A stretch of 64,000 nucleotides of DNA from Methanoculleus taiwanensis (GTDB lineage Archaea; Halobacteriota; Methanomicrobia; Methanomicrobiales; Methanoculleaceae). The DNA is taken from NCBI RefSeq assembly GCF_004102725.1, contig NZ_LHQS01000004.1, forward strand, positions 1 through 64,000. The letters run 5' to 3'. The translations under genes and the position numbers were made by a program. The notes under the pieces were generated by a model, which saw only the letters and a program-made list of their open reading frames with translations, ran no database searches and had not been told where the DNA came from. The stretch's first letter is position 1. The number at the start of each line of letters is the position of its first letter. This document shows, piece by piece, positions 29,509-38,110 of this stretch.

Positions 29509-31538
29509 CCATGAAAACCGTCGCTATTGTTCAGGCCCGCATGGGCTCGACCCGATTCCCGAACAAGGTGTTGCGACCGATCTGCGGCACGCCGATGATC
29601 GGGCTTCTCTTAGAGAGACTATCGAAAGCCAGGCATATCGACCAGATCGCTCTTGCCACCTCAAAGGATCCTCGAAATGAACCGCTTGCAGAGTACGTGC
29701 GGGCGTTGGGCTATGAGGTCTATCAGGGCAGTGAGGACGACGTGCTCGATCGCTACCACCAGGCAGCAAAGGCTGCAGAAGCCGACGTGGTGGTGCGCAT
29801 CACCGGCGATTGTCCGCTGATTGATCCGGAGATCATCGATGCCGTCGTTGCCCGGTTCCGCGAGACAGGCGTGGATTACGCGACGAACACGATGCCCCCG
29901 ACCTACCCCGACGGGCTCGACATTGAGGTCTTCACGTTCGAAGCGCTCGAAACCGCCTGGAGTCAGGCGAAAGATACCCGCCACCGGGAGCATGTCACGC
30001 CGTACATCCGCGAATCCGAGCAGTTTACCCGGGCTAACGTTGCCAACGAAACCGATCTCTCGGGCGAGCGCTGGACCGTCGACGAGCCGGAAGACTTTGA
30101 CGTCGTCCGCATGGTATTCGACCACTTCCACCCCCGTCGGGACTTCTCTTGGCACAATGTACTTACCCTATGCCGGGAGCACCCGGAGCGGTTCACCGCC
30201 AACCGGCACCTGATCCGAAACGAGGGCACACACCTTGGAACCGGCCAGAAGCTCTGGAAACGTGCTAAACGGGTCATCCCTGGCGGCAACATGCTGCTCT
30301 CCAAACGTGCGGAGATGTTCCTGCCCGAGCGGTGGCCGGCCTATTTCAGCAAAGCAAAAGGCTGCCGGGTCTGGGACCTCGACGGAAATGGGTACATCGA
30401 CACGTCCCTCATGGGCATCGGCACCAATATCCTGGGATACGGCCACCCGGAGGTGGATGAAGCGGTCTGCCGCACCGTGGCCGCAGGCAATATGTCCACC
30501 TTCAACTGCCCGGAGGAGGTCTACCTGGCAGAGCGGCTGGTCGATCTCCACCCCTGGGCCGACATGGTGCGGCTGGCACGCTCCGGCGGCGAAGCCAATG
30601 CCATAGCCATCCGGATTGCCCGCGCGGCTGCCGGCCGTGACAAGGTCGCCTTCTGCGGCTACCACGGCTGGCACGACTGGTATCTGTCTGCCAACTTAAG
30701 CGATGAGCAGAGCCTGGATGGCCACCTCCTGCCCGGCCTTGAGCCGAAGGGCGTGCCGCGGAACCTGAAAGGCAGTGTCCTGCCGTTCACCTACAACAAC
30801 TTTGCAGAACTGGAGGCACTGGTGCAGAAGCACGAGATCGGCGTCATCAAGATGGAGGTCTCGCGCAACATGGGGCCGGAGAAAGGTTTTCTCGAGGCGG
30901 TGCGCGAGCTCGCAACGGACCGCGATATCGTGCTCATCTTTGACGAATGCACCTCCGGCTTCCGCCAGACCTTCGGCGGCCTGCACAAATACTACGGGGT
31001 CGAGCCGGATATGGCCGTCTTCGGCAAGGCGCTCGGTAACGGTTATGCCATCTCCGCGGTGGTCGGCCGGAAGGAGGTTATGGAGGCGGCTCAGAGCACG
31101 TTCATCAGCAGCACCTTCTGGACCGAACGTATCGGCCCCTCCGCCGCACTCAAGACCCTGGAAGTGATGGAGCGGGAGAGGTCCTGGGAGCGGATCACCG
31201 ATACCGGGCGCGATATCAGCAGGCGATGGCAGAAACTTGCCAAAAAACATGATCTGCCAATCCGGATCACCGGCCTGCCGGCGCTGATCGGTTTTAGTTT
31301 CCCGGTGCCGGATATGCTCAAGTACAAGACCCTGATCACACAGGAGATGCTCAAGAAAGGGTTTCTGGCCGCCACTTCGATCTATGTCTGCATCGAACAC
31401 ACCCGGGAAGTGGTCGACGCATACTTTGAGGAACTGGATCCGATCTTTGCATTGATCAAAGAATGCGAGTCCGGGCGATCGGTAGACGACCTGCTCGAGG
31501 GACCGGTCTGTCATGCCGGATTCAAACGACTGAACTGA
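29505..31538 (+). CDS. SpsF-like cytidylyltransferase fused to class III aminotransferase
   Basis: The product has two enzymes in one chain of 677 residues. Residues 1-240 are a nucleotidyltransferase of the SpsF type (VAIVQARMGSTRFPNK, DVVVRITGDCPLIDPE, GLDIEVFTFEAL). Next to pseI this would make CMP-pseudaminic acid, although the usual PseF is of a different subfamily. Residues 245-677 resemble glutamate-1-semialdehyde-type class III aminotransferases (RVIPGGNMLLSKRA, GIGTNILGYGHPEVDEAV, LIFDECTSGF), with the PLP lysine in FGKALGNGYAIS. Both halves keep their motifs and seem active. ATG 29505 overlaps the reductase stop (ATGA); 29493 and 29511 are other possible starts. Confidence 0.9.
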   Translation: MTMKTVAIVQARMGSTRFPNKVLRPICGTPMIGLLLERLSKARHIDQIALATSKDPRNEPLAEYVRALGYEVYQGSEDDVLDRYHQAAKAAEADVVVRITGDCPLIDPEIIDAVVARFRETGVDYATNTMPPTYPDGLDIEVFTFEALETAWSQAKDTRHREHVTPYIRESEQFTRANVANETDLSGERWTVDEPEDFDVVRMVFDHFHPRRDFSWHNVLTLCREHPERFTANRHLIRNEGTHLGTGQKLWKRAKRVIPGGNMLLSKRAEMFLPERWPAYFSKAKGCRVWDLDGNGYIDTSLMGIGTNILGYGHPEVDEAVCRTVAAGNMSTFNCPEEVYLAERLVDLHPWADMVRLARSGGEANAIAIRIARAAAGRDKVAFCGYHGWHDWYLSANLSDEQSLDGHLLPGLEPKGVPRNLKGSVLPFTYNNFAELEALVQKHEIGVIKMEVSRNMGPEKGFLEAVRELATDRDIVLIFDECTSGFRQTFGGLHKYYGVEPDMAVFGKALGNGYAISAVVGRKEVMEAAQSTFISSTFWTERIGPSAALKTLEVMERERSWERITDTGRDISRRWQKLAKKHDLPIRITGLPALIGFSFPVPDMLKYKTLITQEMLKKGFLAATSIYVCIEHTREVVDAYFEELDPIFALIKECESGRSVDDLLEGPVCHAGFKRLN

Positions 31539-31553
31539 GGTGAGCGCACAGTC

Positions 31554-33104
31554 ATGGTTTTAAGGGTCGTCTTTCGGGCAGATGCCTCACAGACCATCGG
31601 TACCGGCCACGTCATACGCTGCCTGACGCTGGCCGGGGCTCTGAGCGCGAAAGGTGCTGAGATTTTGTTCATCTGCCGCGAGCACGAAGGCCATCTCTGC
31701 GACCTGATTGAAGAACGGGGTTTTGCAGTCTACCGGCTCCCGGCACCGGCAGACGGGTTTACAGTTGAAGCAACACCAGCCCACGCGCCCTTGCTTGGTG
31801 CGACATGGCAGGAGGATGCCGGGGAGACCAGTGCCGCGATCACAACCTTGGGGACCGAACCCGACTGGCTGGTTGTGGATCACTATGCCCTCGACCATCG
31901 GTGGGAACGTGCGCTGCGTCCCCTGGTGGGACGCATCTTCGTGATCGACGACCTTGCCGACCGGACGCACGACTGTGACCTGCTGCTCGACCAGAACCTC
32001 GTCGCGGATCTGCACACCCGCTATACAGGCAGGGTGCCAGCAGACTGCAGCCTGTTGCTCGGACCTGAGTACGCCATGCTGCAGCCGATGTACGCAGAAC
32101 TGCACGAGCGCGTCCCTCCACGGGAAGGCTTTATCCGGCGCATCCTCATCTCGTTTGGCGGGGCTGATTCCGACAACCTGACCGGCGTTGCGCTCGCGGC
32201 TTTCAGCAGCCTGAACCGACCGGATATCGAGGTCGATGTCGTCATCTCTGATGCCAGTCCTCATGCTCCGGCAATTCAAAATCACGTAGCGGGACATGCC
32301 AACATTCACGTGCACGGGAGTCTGCCGACCCTTGCACCGCTAATGGTAAAGGCAGATCTCGCCATCGGTGCGGCCGGAGCAACGACCTGGGAGCGGTTGT
32401 GTCTCGGGCTCCCGGCAGTCGTCGTAACGCTGGCTGAAAATCAGCGGCCAATTGCCGAGAAGCTGCACAAAGAGGGACTGGTACGCTGGCTCGGCCATAC
32501 AGATACGGTTTCAGAACAGAGCATCAGGGACGTACTGGCCGAGCTAGTCGAGAGTGATTCAGATGGATCATGGTCTCTGCGGTGTCACAGAATAGTTGAT
32601 GGGAAAGGAGCGGATCGTATCGCCACCGTGGTGACCATAACTCCGCGTACGCCGCTCAAGGTGCGCCATGCCCGCCTCTCCGATGAAGCGTTGATTCTGG
32701 CCTGGGCGAACGACCCGGAGACACGACGCTGTTCATTCTCACCTGATCCAATCACTGCAGAGACGCACCGAAGATGGTTCCACAGTCGGCTCAGAAATCC
32801 AGACGAGTGCCGCTTCTACATCGTGGAGACACAAGAAGGTATTCCCATAGGGCAGGTGCGGTTTGAGCGACACGATCATACCTGGGAAACGCACTACCTC
32901 CTTGCACCTCAGTTTCGCAGGCGGAGCCTGGGCCGGTCGCTGCTCAAGGCTGCTCTGGAAAAGCTGCAAACCGAATTCGGTAAAACACAGGTTTTCGGCA
33001 GGGTGAAGGAGAGCAATCTGCCTTCCTGCAAGGTGTTCGCATCCCTCGGCTTCGAGATCCTATCTTCCGAAAAAGGCGAGGTGATGTATCAGCGCCTTTT
33101 CTGA
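31554..33104 (+). CDS. pseG: PseG-PseH fusion: UDP-sugar hydrolase plus N-acetyltransferase
   Basis: Residues 1-350 of this 516-residue protein are PseG, a GT-B-like hydrolase that cuts UDP from UDP-2,4-diacetamido-2,4,6-trideoxy-altrose: FRADASQTIGTGHVIRCL, LVVDHYALDHRWE, LISFGGADSDNLT, AIGAAGATTWERLCLGLP. Residues 365-516 are a GNAT acetyltransferase of the PseH type (LKVRHARLSDEALILAWAND, QFRRRSLGRSLLKAAL), which acetylates the 4-amino group before that cut. In many bacteria these are separate genes. Here the order in the chain is the reverse of the order of reactions. It lies 15 bases after the cytidylyltransferase fusion. Confidence 0.92.
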   Translation: MVLRVVFRADASQTIGTGHVIRCLTLAGALSAKGAEILFICREHEGHLCDLIEERGFAVYRLPAPADGFTVEATPAHAPLLGATWQEDAGETSAAITTLGTEPDWLVVDHYALDHRWERALRPLVGRIFVIDDLADRTHDCDLLLDQNLVADLHTRYTGRVPADCSLLLGPEYAMLQPMYAELHERVPPREGFIRRILISFGGADSDNLTGVALAAFSSLNRPDIEVDVVISDASPHAPAIQNHVAGHANIHVHGSLPTLAPLMVKADLAIGAAGATTWERLCLGLPAVVVTLAENQRPIAEKLHKEGLVRWLGHTDTVSEQSIRDVLAELVESDSDGSWSLRCHRIVDGKGADRIATVVTITPRTPLKVRHARLSDEALILAWANDPETRRCSFSPDPITAETHRRWFHSRLRNPDECRFYIVETQEGIPIGQVRFERHDHTWETHYLLAPQFRRRSLGRSLLKAALEKLQTEFGKTQVFGRVKESNLPSCKVFASLGFEILSSEKGEVMYQRLF

Positions 33105-33172
33105 TAGGTGCTTTCACCAGCTTTGAGAGCATGAAGACAAATCAAACAGAAATAAAGGCATAAACGGACAGA

Positions 33173-34222
33173 ATGACCATGCAGATCGCACACCATACAA
33201 TCAGTCGGGATGCACCGCCTTTCATTATCGCCGAGATGTCAGGCAATCATAACCAGTCGCTTGAGCGGGCGCTCGAGATTGTCGAGGCCGCTGCGAAGGC
33301 AGGTGCCCACGCTCTCAAACTCCAGACGTACACCGCCGACACCATCACGCTTGACGTGAGTGAGGGCGAGTTCTTCATCAGGGACGATCAGAACCTCTGG
33401 AAGGGAAACAGCCTTTACGACCTCTACAAACTCGCTTCAACGCCGTGGGAGTGGCATGCACCGATTATGGAGAGGGCACGGGAACTCGGGATGATCTGCT
33501 TCTCCACACCCTTCGACGAAACCGCTGTTGACTTCCTCGAAGGTCTGAACGTGCCGGCCTATAAGATCGCCTCCTTCGAGAATGTGCACCTTCCCCTGAT
33601 CCGAAAAGTAGCGGCCACCGGCAAACCGATGATCATCTCCACCGGCATGGCCACACTCGCCGAACTCGATGAGGCGGTGCGCACCGCTCGCGAGGCCGGG
33701 TGCCGTGATCTGATACTGCTCAAGTGCACCAGCACCTATCCGGCCACGCCGAAGAACAGCAATGTGGCCACCATCCCCCACATGCGCACGCTCTTTAACT
33801 GCGAAGTAGGCCTCTCTGATCACACCATGGGTGTGGGGGCAGCGGTCGCGGCGGTAGCTCACGGCGCAACGGTGATCGAGAAGCACTTCACGCTTTGCCG
33901 GGCCGACGGCGGGGTGGACAGCGCATTCTCACTGGAACCGGAGGAACTGCGCACTCTTGTCGTGGAGACAGAACGTGCGTGGCAGTCGCTCGGAGAGGTG
34001 CGGTACGGACCGGGTGATGCGGAGAAGCGATCCCTGGTCTTCCGCAGGTCGTTGTATATTGCAGAGGATCTCGCAGCGGGAGATCTGCTCACCCGTGAGA
34101 ACCTCCGCTGCGTACGCCCCGGCCTCGGCCTCGCACCAAAATATTACGATATGCTGCTTGGCCGGCGGGTGAACCGTGATGTCAAGAAGGGCACCCCGAT
34201 GGCATGGGAACTGATCGGTTGA
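33173..34222 (+). CDS. pseI: Pseudaminic acid synthase, PseI
   Basis: The 349-residue NeuB-family enzyme condenses 2,4-diacetamido-2,4,6-trideoxy-L-altrose with phosphoenolpyruvate. The barrel domain starts with FIIAEMSGNHNQSLERAL and contains ALKLQTYTADTITLD, KIASFE, ISTGMATLAELDEAV and LLKCTSTYPA. A C-terminal SAF (antifreeze-like) domain covers about residues 285-345. The pattern favours pseudaminic over sialic or legionaminic synthase, in keeping with pseB and pseC upstream. It is the last gene of the block, 68 bases after the PseG-PseH fusion. ATG 33173 or 33179 may be the start. Confidence 0.94.
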   Translation: MTMQIAHHTISRDAPPFIIAEMSGNHNQSLERALEIVEAAAKAGAHALKLQTYTADTITLDVSEGEFFIRDDQNLWKGNSLYDLYKLASTPWEWHAPIMERARELGMICFSTPFDETAVDFLEGLNVPAYKIASFENVHLPLIRKVAATGKPMIISTGMATLAELDEAVRTAREAGCRDLILLKCTSTYPATPKNSNVATIPHMRTLFNCEVGLSDHTMGVGAAVAAVAHGATVIEKHFTLCRADGGVDSAFSLEPEELRTLVVETERAWQSLGEVRYGPGDAEKRSLVFRRSLYIAEDLAAGDLLTRENLRCVRPGLGLAPKYYDMLLGRRVNRDVKKGTPMAWELIG

Positions 34223-34525
34223 TTGAAGGGATCTCGATATTGCTCCCGAAACCACCGATAAAACCATGATTGCCGCAGGCTCAACCGGTGAAAAACAATA
34301 AACGATCCCCACTCGATCACTACCTTTATGCGAATCCAATAGGCGCTGAGGTATGGATGCAGGCGCGGTGAGCGAAGGATGCTTCAACCAGAATCAAACG
34401 CTAACTCCAAACACTCGTAAGGCCCTCTCAAACAGAAGACGGCAATAATATCGCTTTGAGAGGTTCCAGCGCCATCATAACACCTATAAAGAGAGGATTA
34501 ACCCTCTGTTTCCCAACAGAACTTT
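34223..34525. other. Intergenic region between convergent pseI and flippase copy 2
   Basis: No gene is visible in these 303 bases. The main structure is the inverted repeat listed at 34424-34463. The stretch is more AT-rich than the genes on either side and separates the pse block from the second flippase operon. Confidence 0.6.
34424..34463. repeat. Nine-base inverted repeat between convergent operons
   Basis: CCTCTCAAA (34424-34432) and TTTGAGAGG (34455-34463) are perfect complements with a 22-base loop. It lies between the ends of pseI and the flippase gene and may be a terminator or processing hairpin usable on both strands. Confidence 0.5.
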
Positions 34526-35998
34526 TTACAGGCATGAAGGCCAGGGAACCCCCATCTTCACGGCAATTCCCTGCAGTTCATCGTGGATCGTTCGATCGAG
34601 TCTCATCAGCACGATTGCATAGACCGCTGCCCCAAGAACCACTGCCGTCATGACCGATGCAATATGCATAAGGGGAAAGAAAAGACCGAAGAGCCCGGTT
34701 ACGCCTGCCATTGCTCCGGTTGCTACAAGAATATTACGGACAGAGCCGGTCTCGAGCTTCACGCACATCACGTTGCTGAGTACGCGGCGTGCAAGCACCG
34801 CATTAAGGAGCATAGTCACAAAAGTCGCCAGCGCAGCGCCGATCAACCCGATAACGGGAATGAGCAGCAGGTTAAGAGCGATGTTAACCACGACAGCGAC
34901 AGCGGTAACCCGGAACGAATCGCGCGGCCGATCCATTGCATTCAGGCTCATGGTCTGCAGATCCGTGAAGACAAAAGCCACCTGAACGGCAAGGAGAATG
35001 ACGAGTGCCGAAGCACCCGCAGCAAAGGGAGCTCCATAGAGGAAGTACAAAAGCCTTTCGCCAAGTAGCCATCCACCGACACACACCGGGAGTGCGAGAA
35101 GCAGTGAATAGGTGAACGCCCGGGAAAGTGCGGATTCAATGAGTGAGATCTCATTATGTGCGCTCCAGTTGCTCACTCTCGGAAAGAGGGAACTGTGGAG
35201 CGCCAGCGAAACGAACGTCGCAAGCGAGGTCAGTTGAAAAGCTACCCGGTAGATACCCACGTCCGCCTCGGTCATGAAGTAGCCGATCAGGACGGTATCA
35301 GCGTAATTGAATACAAGTATTCCTCCGGAACTCAGGAATATCCAGAACGAAAAAGTAGATAGGCTTGAGATATGCTTCCGATTAAAGCGGACGAGGCGAA
35401 GATCCAGGTACCGCAGATTTACAAACATCCCGACAGCCATACCAGCGACGAACCCACCGATCAACCCTCCAGCACCAAAACCCAGAAAGACGGCTATAAT
35501 CTGCATGACAATTTTTGAGACGTTGTTGATAAGGTTCGTGATCTGACTGATACCCACTTTACCGGATCCTGCCGTACCCGAGTTGACTGCTGTGTAGAGC
35601 GCGCCGACAAAGAGTGCAACGAGCAGCCACAGAGTAAGATCCGGTGAGAAGAGATCAGCGCCGAAATGATACACCACGACGAGGGCTACTGCAGTGACCA
35701 GGAACAGACCTACTTTGAGTGCAATGAGTGCGGTGAAGAATGCATTCTGATCCGTCCCTTCGGATATTCTCTTCACCGCAGCGGTTCCGAAACCTGCATC
35801 ACCGATGAGCGTAAAGATCCCGAAATATGCAAGGAAGAGGAAGTAGGCACCGAGAGGAGCAGGGCCGACCGTATGCGAGAAGTACATTGTAGAAAGAAGA
35901 CCGAACGCCGTCAGGCCAACCGTGGAGACAAGAGAGATGATACTCTGGCGCTGAATCGGGCTGACATCCATAACCTTTGAAAGCAGAAGACCGAACAT
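34526..35998 (-). CDS. Polysaccharide flippase (Wzx-like, MOP superfamily), copy 2
   Basis: The 490-residue, 12-14-helix membrane protein is paralogous to the flippase at 20703-22181. Both start with a version of RQSIISLVSTVGLTAFGLL and both end in a short WPxxL tail. It is the last gene of the long leftward operon that begins with rfbF at 44183, so it probably exports the glycan built by that operon. The two flippases have the same orientation and bracket the glycosyltransferase and pse genes. Confidence 0.9.
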   Translation of the reverse strand: MFGLLLSKVMDVSPIQRQSIISLVSTVGLTAFGLLSTMYFSHTVGPAPLGAYFLFLAYFGIFTLIGDAGFGTAAVKRISEGTDQNAFFTALIALKVGLFLVTAVALVVVYHFGADLFSPDLTLWLLVALFVGALYTAVNSGTAGSGKVGISQITNLINNVSKIVMQIIAVFLGFGAGGLIGGFVAGMAVGMFVNLRYLDLRLVRFNRKHISSLSTFSFWIFLSSGGILVFNYADTVLIGYFMTEADVGIYRVAFQLTSLATFVSLALHSSLFPRVSNWSAHNEISLIESALSRAFTYSLLLALPVCVGGWLLGERLLYFLYGAPFAAGASALVILLAVQVAFVFTDLQTMSLNAMDRPRDSFRVTAVAVVVNIALNLLLIPVIGLIGAALATFVTMLLNAVLARRVLSNVMCVKLETGSVRNILVATGAMAGVTGLFGLFFPLMHIASVMTAVVLGAAVYAIVLMRLDRTIHDELQGIAVKMGVPWPSCL

Positions 35999-36028
35999 TG
36001 TGAATACCCCGATAGAATGCGTAAATAC

Positions 36029-37324
36029 CTAAATACCTCTCGAGAGCCTATCTTCCAATATACGGCCTCTTTTCTGAAGAATAACCTCTTCGAACAATTC
36101 CAGGAGTTGCTCAAAAACGACGTCGGGTTCGAACCGATCCGCATAAAGGCGCCGGCTATTCTCGGACATGGCCAGATAGCATTCCTTATCCGCCATTATC
36201 TCAACTAAGTGCTCTACAATCCCGGTCATGTCCGCCTTATCCACGAGATAGCCATTGTACCGATCGATGACCATATCCGGTATCGAACCGACTGCCGTGG
36301 CGAGTATCGGTTTGCCGTAACAGAGCGCTTCGAGGAGAGTCAGCGGCATGCCCTCCACGTCCGAAAGCAGAGTGACGATATCGATGCGATCAATGACCTC
36401 GTCAATCCGGTCGAACCGGGGGATAAACTCAATTGCATCAGATACACCGAGCTCTGCTGCAAGTGCTCGAAGCATACCTTCAGTCGGCCCCGCACCAACA
36501 AGAACGAGGCGTGCATCCGGAACCTTCCTCATCAATTCGGGGAGAAGACGGATGAGAACATCCTGATTCTTCTCCGGTGAGAGACGAGCAATGATGCCGA
36601 ACGTTCGTGCAGGGCGATCCGGCGGGGAATACAATCGTGCCGGAAGATCCACAATAAACGGCACGACCCTCGCCGGGGAGGCGAGATGCTCATAGTAATG
36701 AAGTTCGTTCCCGATCGCGGAGGACGGGACAAAAATCCCGTCAAGTGCGTTGAGGTAAACACCCATACTGTCGTCCGGATCCATCTTCTGTCGCCATAAC
36801 GGCGATGAGATCTCGGTGTAGCAGACGGGAACCCGCAACCAGCGCTTGATCAGGAAGAGTGCACGACAGATAGCACCGTGATACCCGGATACGAGGGAGT
36901 ATGGCCTGGAACGGTGATCGATAGCGATTCTGACCGCTAAAAGGTACTGATACACTTGATCTACCCGCTTTCCGATAATCCGGTGATAAACCCGCCGGTA
37001 GAACGCCATGACCCGGTCGCGCCGGAATCCCACCATACATGGATACGCAACAAGCGCCGGAGCGCAGATGGCAAGCCCCACCGCTGTCAGCACGGGCTTA
37101 ATCCAGATAGGACTCGTAATAACCGCAATCCCCCGCTCCTCAAAGGCAGGTTGAAGAGTGCCGTACCGCCCGTACCCAGGAGGCGGATAGGCTGCATAGA
37201 GAGTAATTCGGTATCCCGCATCTACCAGACGTGAACAGATAGACAGGAGAAGGTTATCAGACCCGCCGGTGAGGAGAAGAGCTGTGACGATGCATATTCG
37301 CTTTCCCTCCGGCGAGACACTCAT
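36029..37324 (-). CDS. Glycosyltransferase, family 4 type
   Basis: The 431-residue GT-B enzyme has ICIVTALLLTGGSDNLLLS at the N terminus and the donor domain FGIIARLSPEKNQDVLIRLLPEL, LVLVGAGPTEGML and VEGMPLTLLEALCYGKPILA, with the family Glu pair. The frame opens earlier, but ATG 37324 overlaps the stop of the methyltransferase (ATGA) and fits the family start. A hydrophobic stretch near residues 75-95 (LTAVGLAICAPALVAYPC) may attach it to the membrane. It lies 30 bases before the flippase. Confidence 0.88.
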   Translation of the reverse strand: MSVSPEGKRICIVTALLLTGGSDNLLLSICSRLVDAGYRITLYAAYPPPGYGRYGTLQPAFEERGIAVITSPIWIKPVLTAVGLAICAPALVAYPCMVGFRRDRVMAFYRRVYHRIIGKRVDQVYQYLLAVRIAIDHRSRPYSLVSGYHGAICRALFLIKRWLRVPVCYTEISSPLWRQKMDPDDSMGVYLNALDGIFVPSSAIGNELHYYEHLASPARVVPFIVDLPARLYSPPDRPARTFGIIARLSPEKNQDVLIRLLPELMRKVPDARLVLVGAGPTEGMLRALAAELGVSDAIEFIPRFDRIDEVIDRIDIVTLLSDVEGMPLTLLEALCYGKPILATAVGSIPDMVIDRYNGYLVDKADMTGIVEHLVEIMADKECYLAMSENSRRLYADRFEPDVVFEQLLELFEEVILQKRGRILEDRLSRGI

Positions 37325-38103
37325 GGCAGGGCTCCGTCTTTCCGGTAGATTGCCATAATGTAGCCTGAGCACCAGCCCAGATTCAGACATCGGACGATGG
37401 GATTTGCGAGACCCGCACTGAAAGCGTGGAATACGCCTTTGAACCAGAGAGGCGTTCGGGAGATGTCGAAGAGAGCCGGTTCGAATCCTCCGATGGTATC
37501 GATGAATACCGGTGCGAGAGGAAGAGTCCGGGGCAGACTGCAGAAGTAGTCCCGATCCATAATCGCGAGGTTATGGGCAGGAAGGAGCTTCCGGTCGAGT
37601 GTTTCATCGACAATCCTCGCTAAATGGTAGTTAAGGCCGGTGAACTTCGGAATCCCTATGGCCAGGTATCCCCCATCATTCAGAAGCGATAGTTTTCTCC
37701 GGATGACGTCTTCCGGATTGGAGAAGTGCTCTATAAAGCCCAGTGAGAGGATAAGATCGAACGTTCGCCCCTCAAAATCCATCGTAAGAAAATCTCCGTG
37801 ATAGACCCGTGCATTCGGGATACAGCAGAGTTCCAGATTTTTCTCTGTGGTTCGAACTGCGGATTCGACATACTCGCATCCCGCAGGAACATACCCGAGA
37901 TCCTCAGCGAGATAAACCATCCACTTTCCGGGAGCGCAGCCCACCTCAAGAGCGACCCTCTCTCCATCACCTGCAGGAATCCATCGCTTCAGAGTCTCGG
38001 CGATGACCCGATCGTTGGAAAACGACGGATTGATACGGCACGGAAGTGCTGTATTCTTCCAGAAGTGCTCCCAGAACTCCTTCTCCGTTTTTGCTTCAGT
38101 CAT
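37321..38103 (-). CDS. SAM-dependent methyltransferase
   Basis: The 260-residue class I methyltransferase shows the SAM-binding motif VALEVGCAPGKWMVYLAEDLG, followed by YVESAVRTTEKNLEL, DFEGRTFDLILSLGFIEHF and GYLAIGIPKF. ATG 38103 is preferred over earlier starts in the same frame because it has CAGGTGA upstream and lies seven bases after the preceding gene. In this operon it would methylate a sugar or a lipid-linked glycan, though the acceptor is not known. Confidence 0.85.
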   Translation of the reverse strand: MTEAKTEKEFWEHFWKNTALPCRINPSFSNDRVIAETLKRWIPAGDGERVALEVGCAPGKWMVYLAEDLGYVPAGCEYVESAVRTTEKNLELCCIPNARVYHGDFLTMDFEGRTFDLILSLGFIEHFSNPEDVIRRKLSLLNDGGYLAIGIPKFTGLNYHLARIVDETLDRKLLPAHNLAIMDRDYFCSLPRTLPLAPVFIDTIGGFEPALFDISRTPLWFKGVFHAFSAGLANPIVRCLNLGWCSGYIMAIYRKDGALP

Positions 38104-38110
38104 AGATACG

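Noticed and set aside
34424-34463. Inverted repeat as the end of a mobile element
   Set aside because: There is only one copy, no transposase nearby and no target duplication; a terminator hairpin between convergent operons explains it better.
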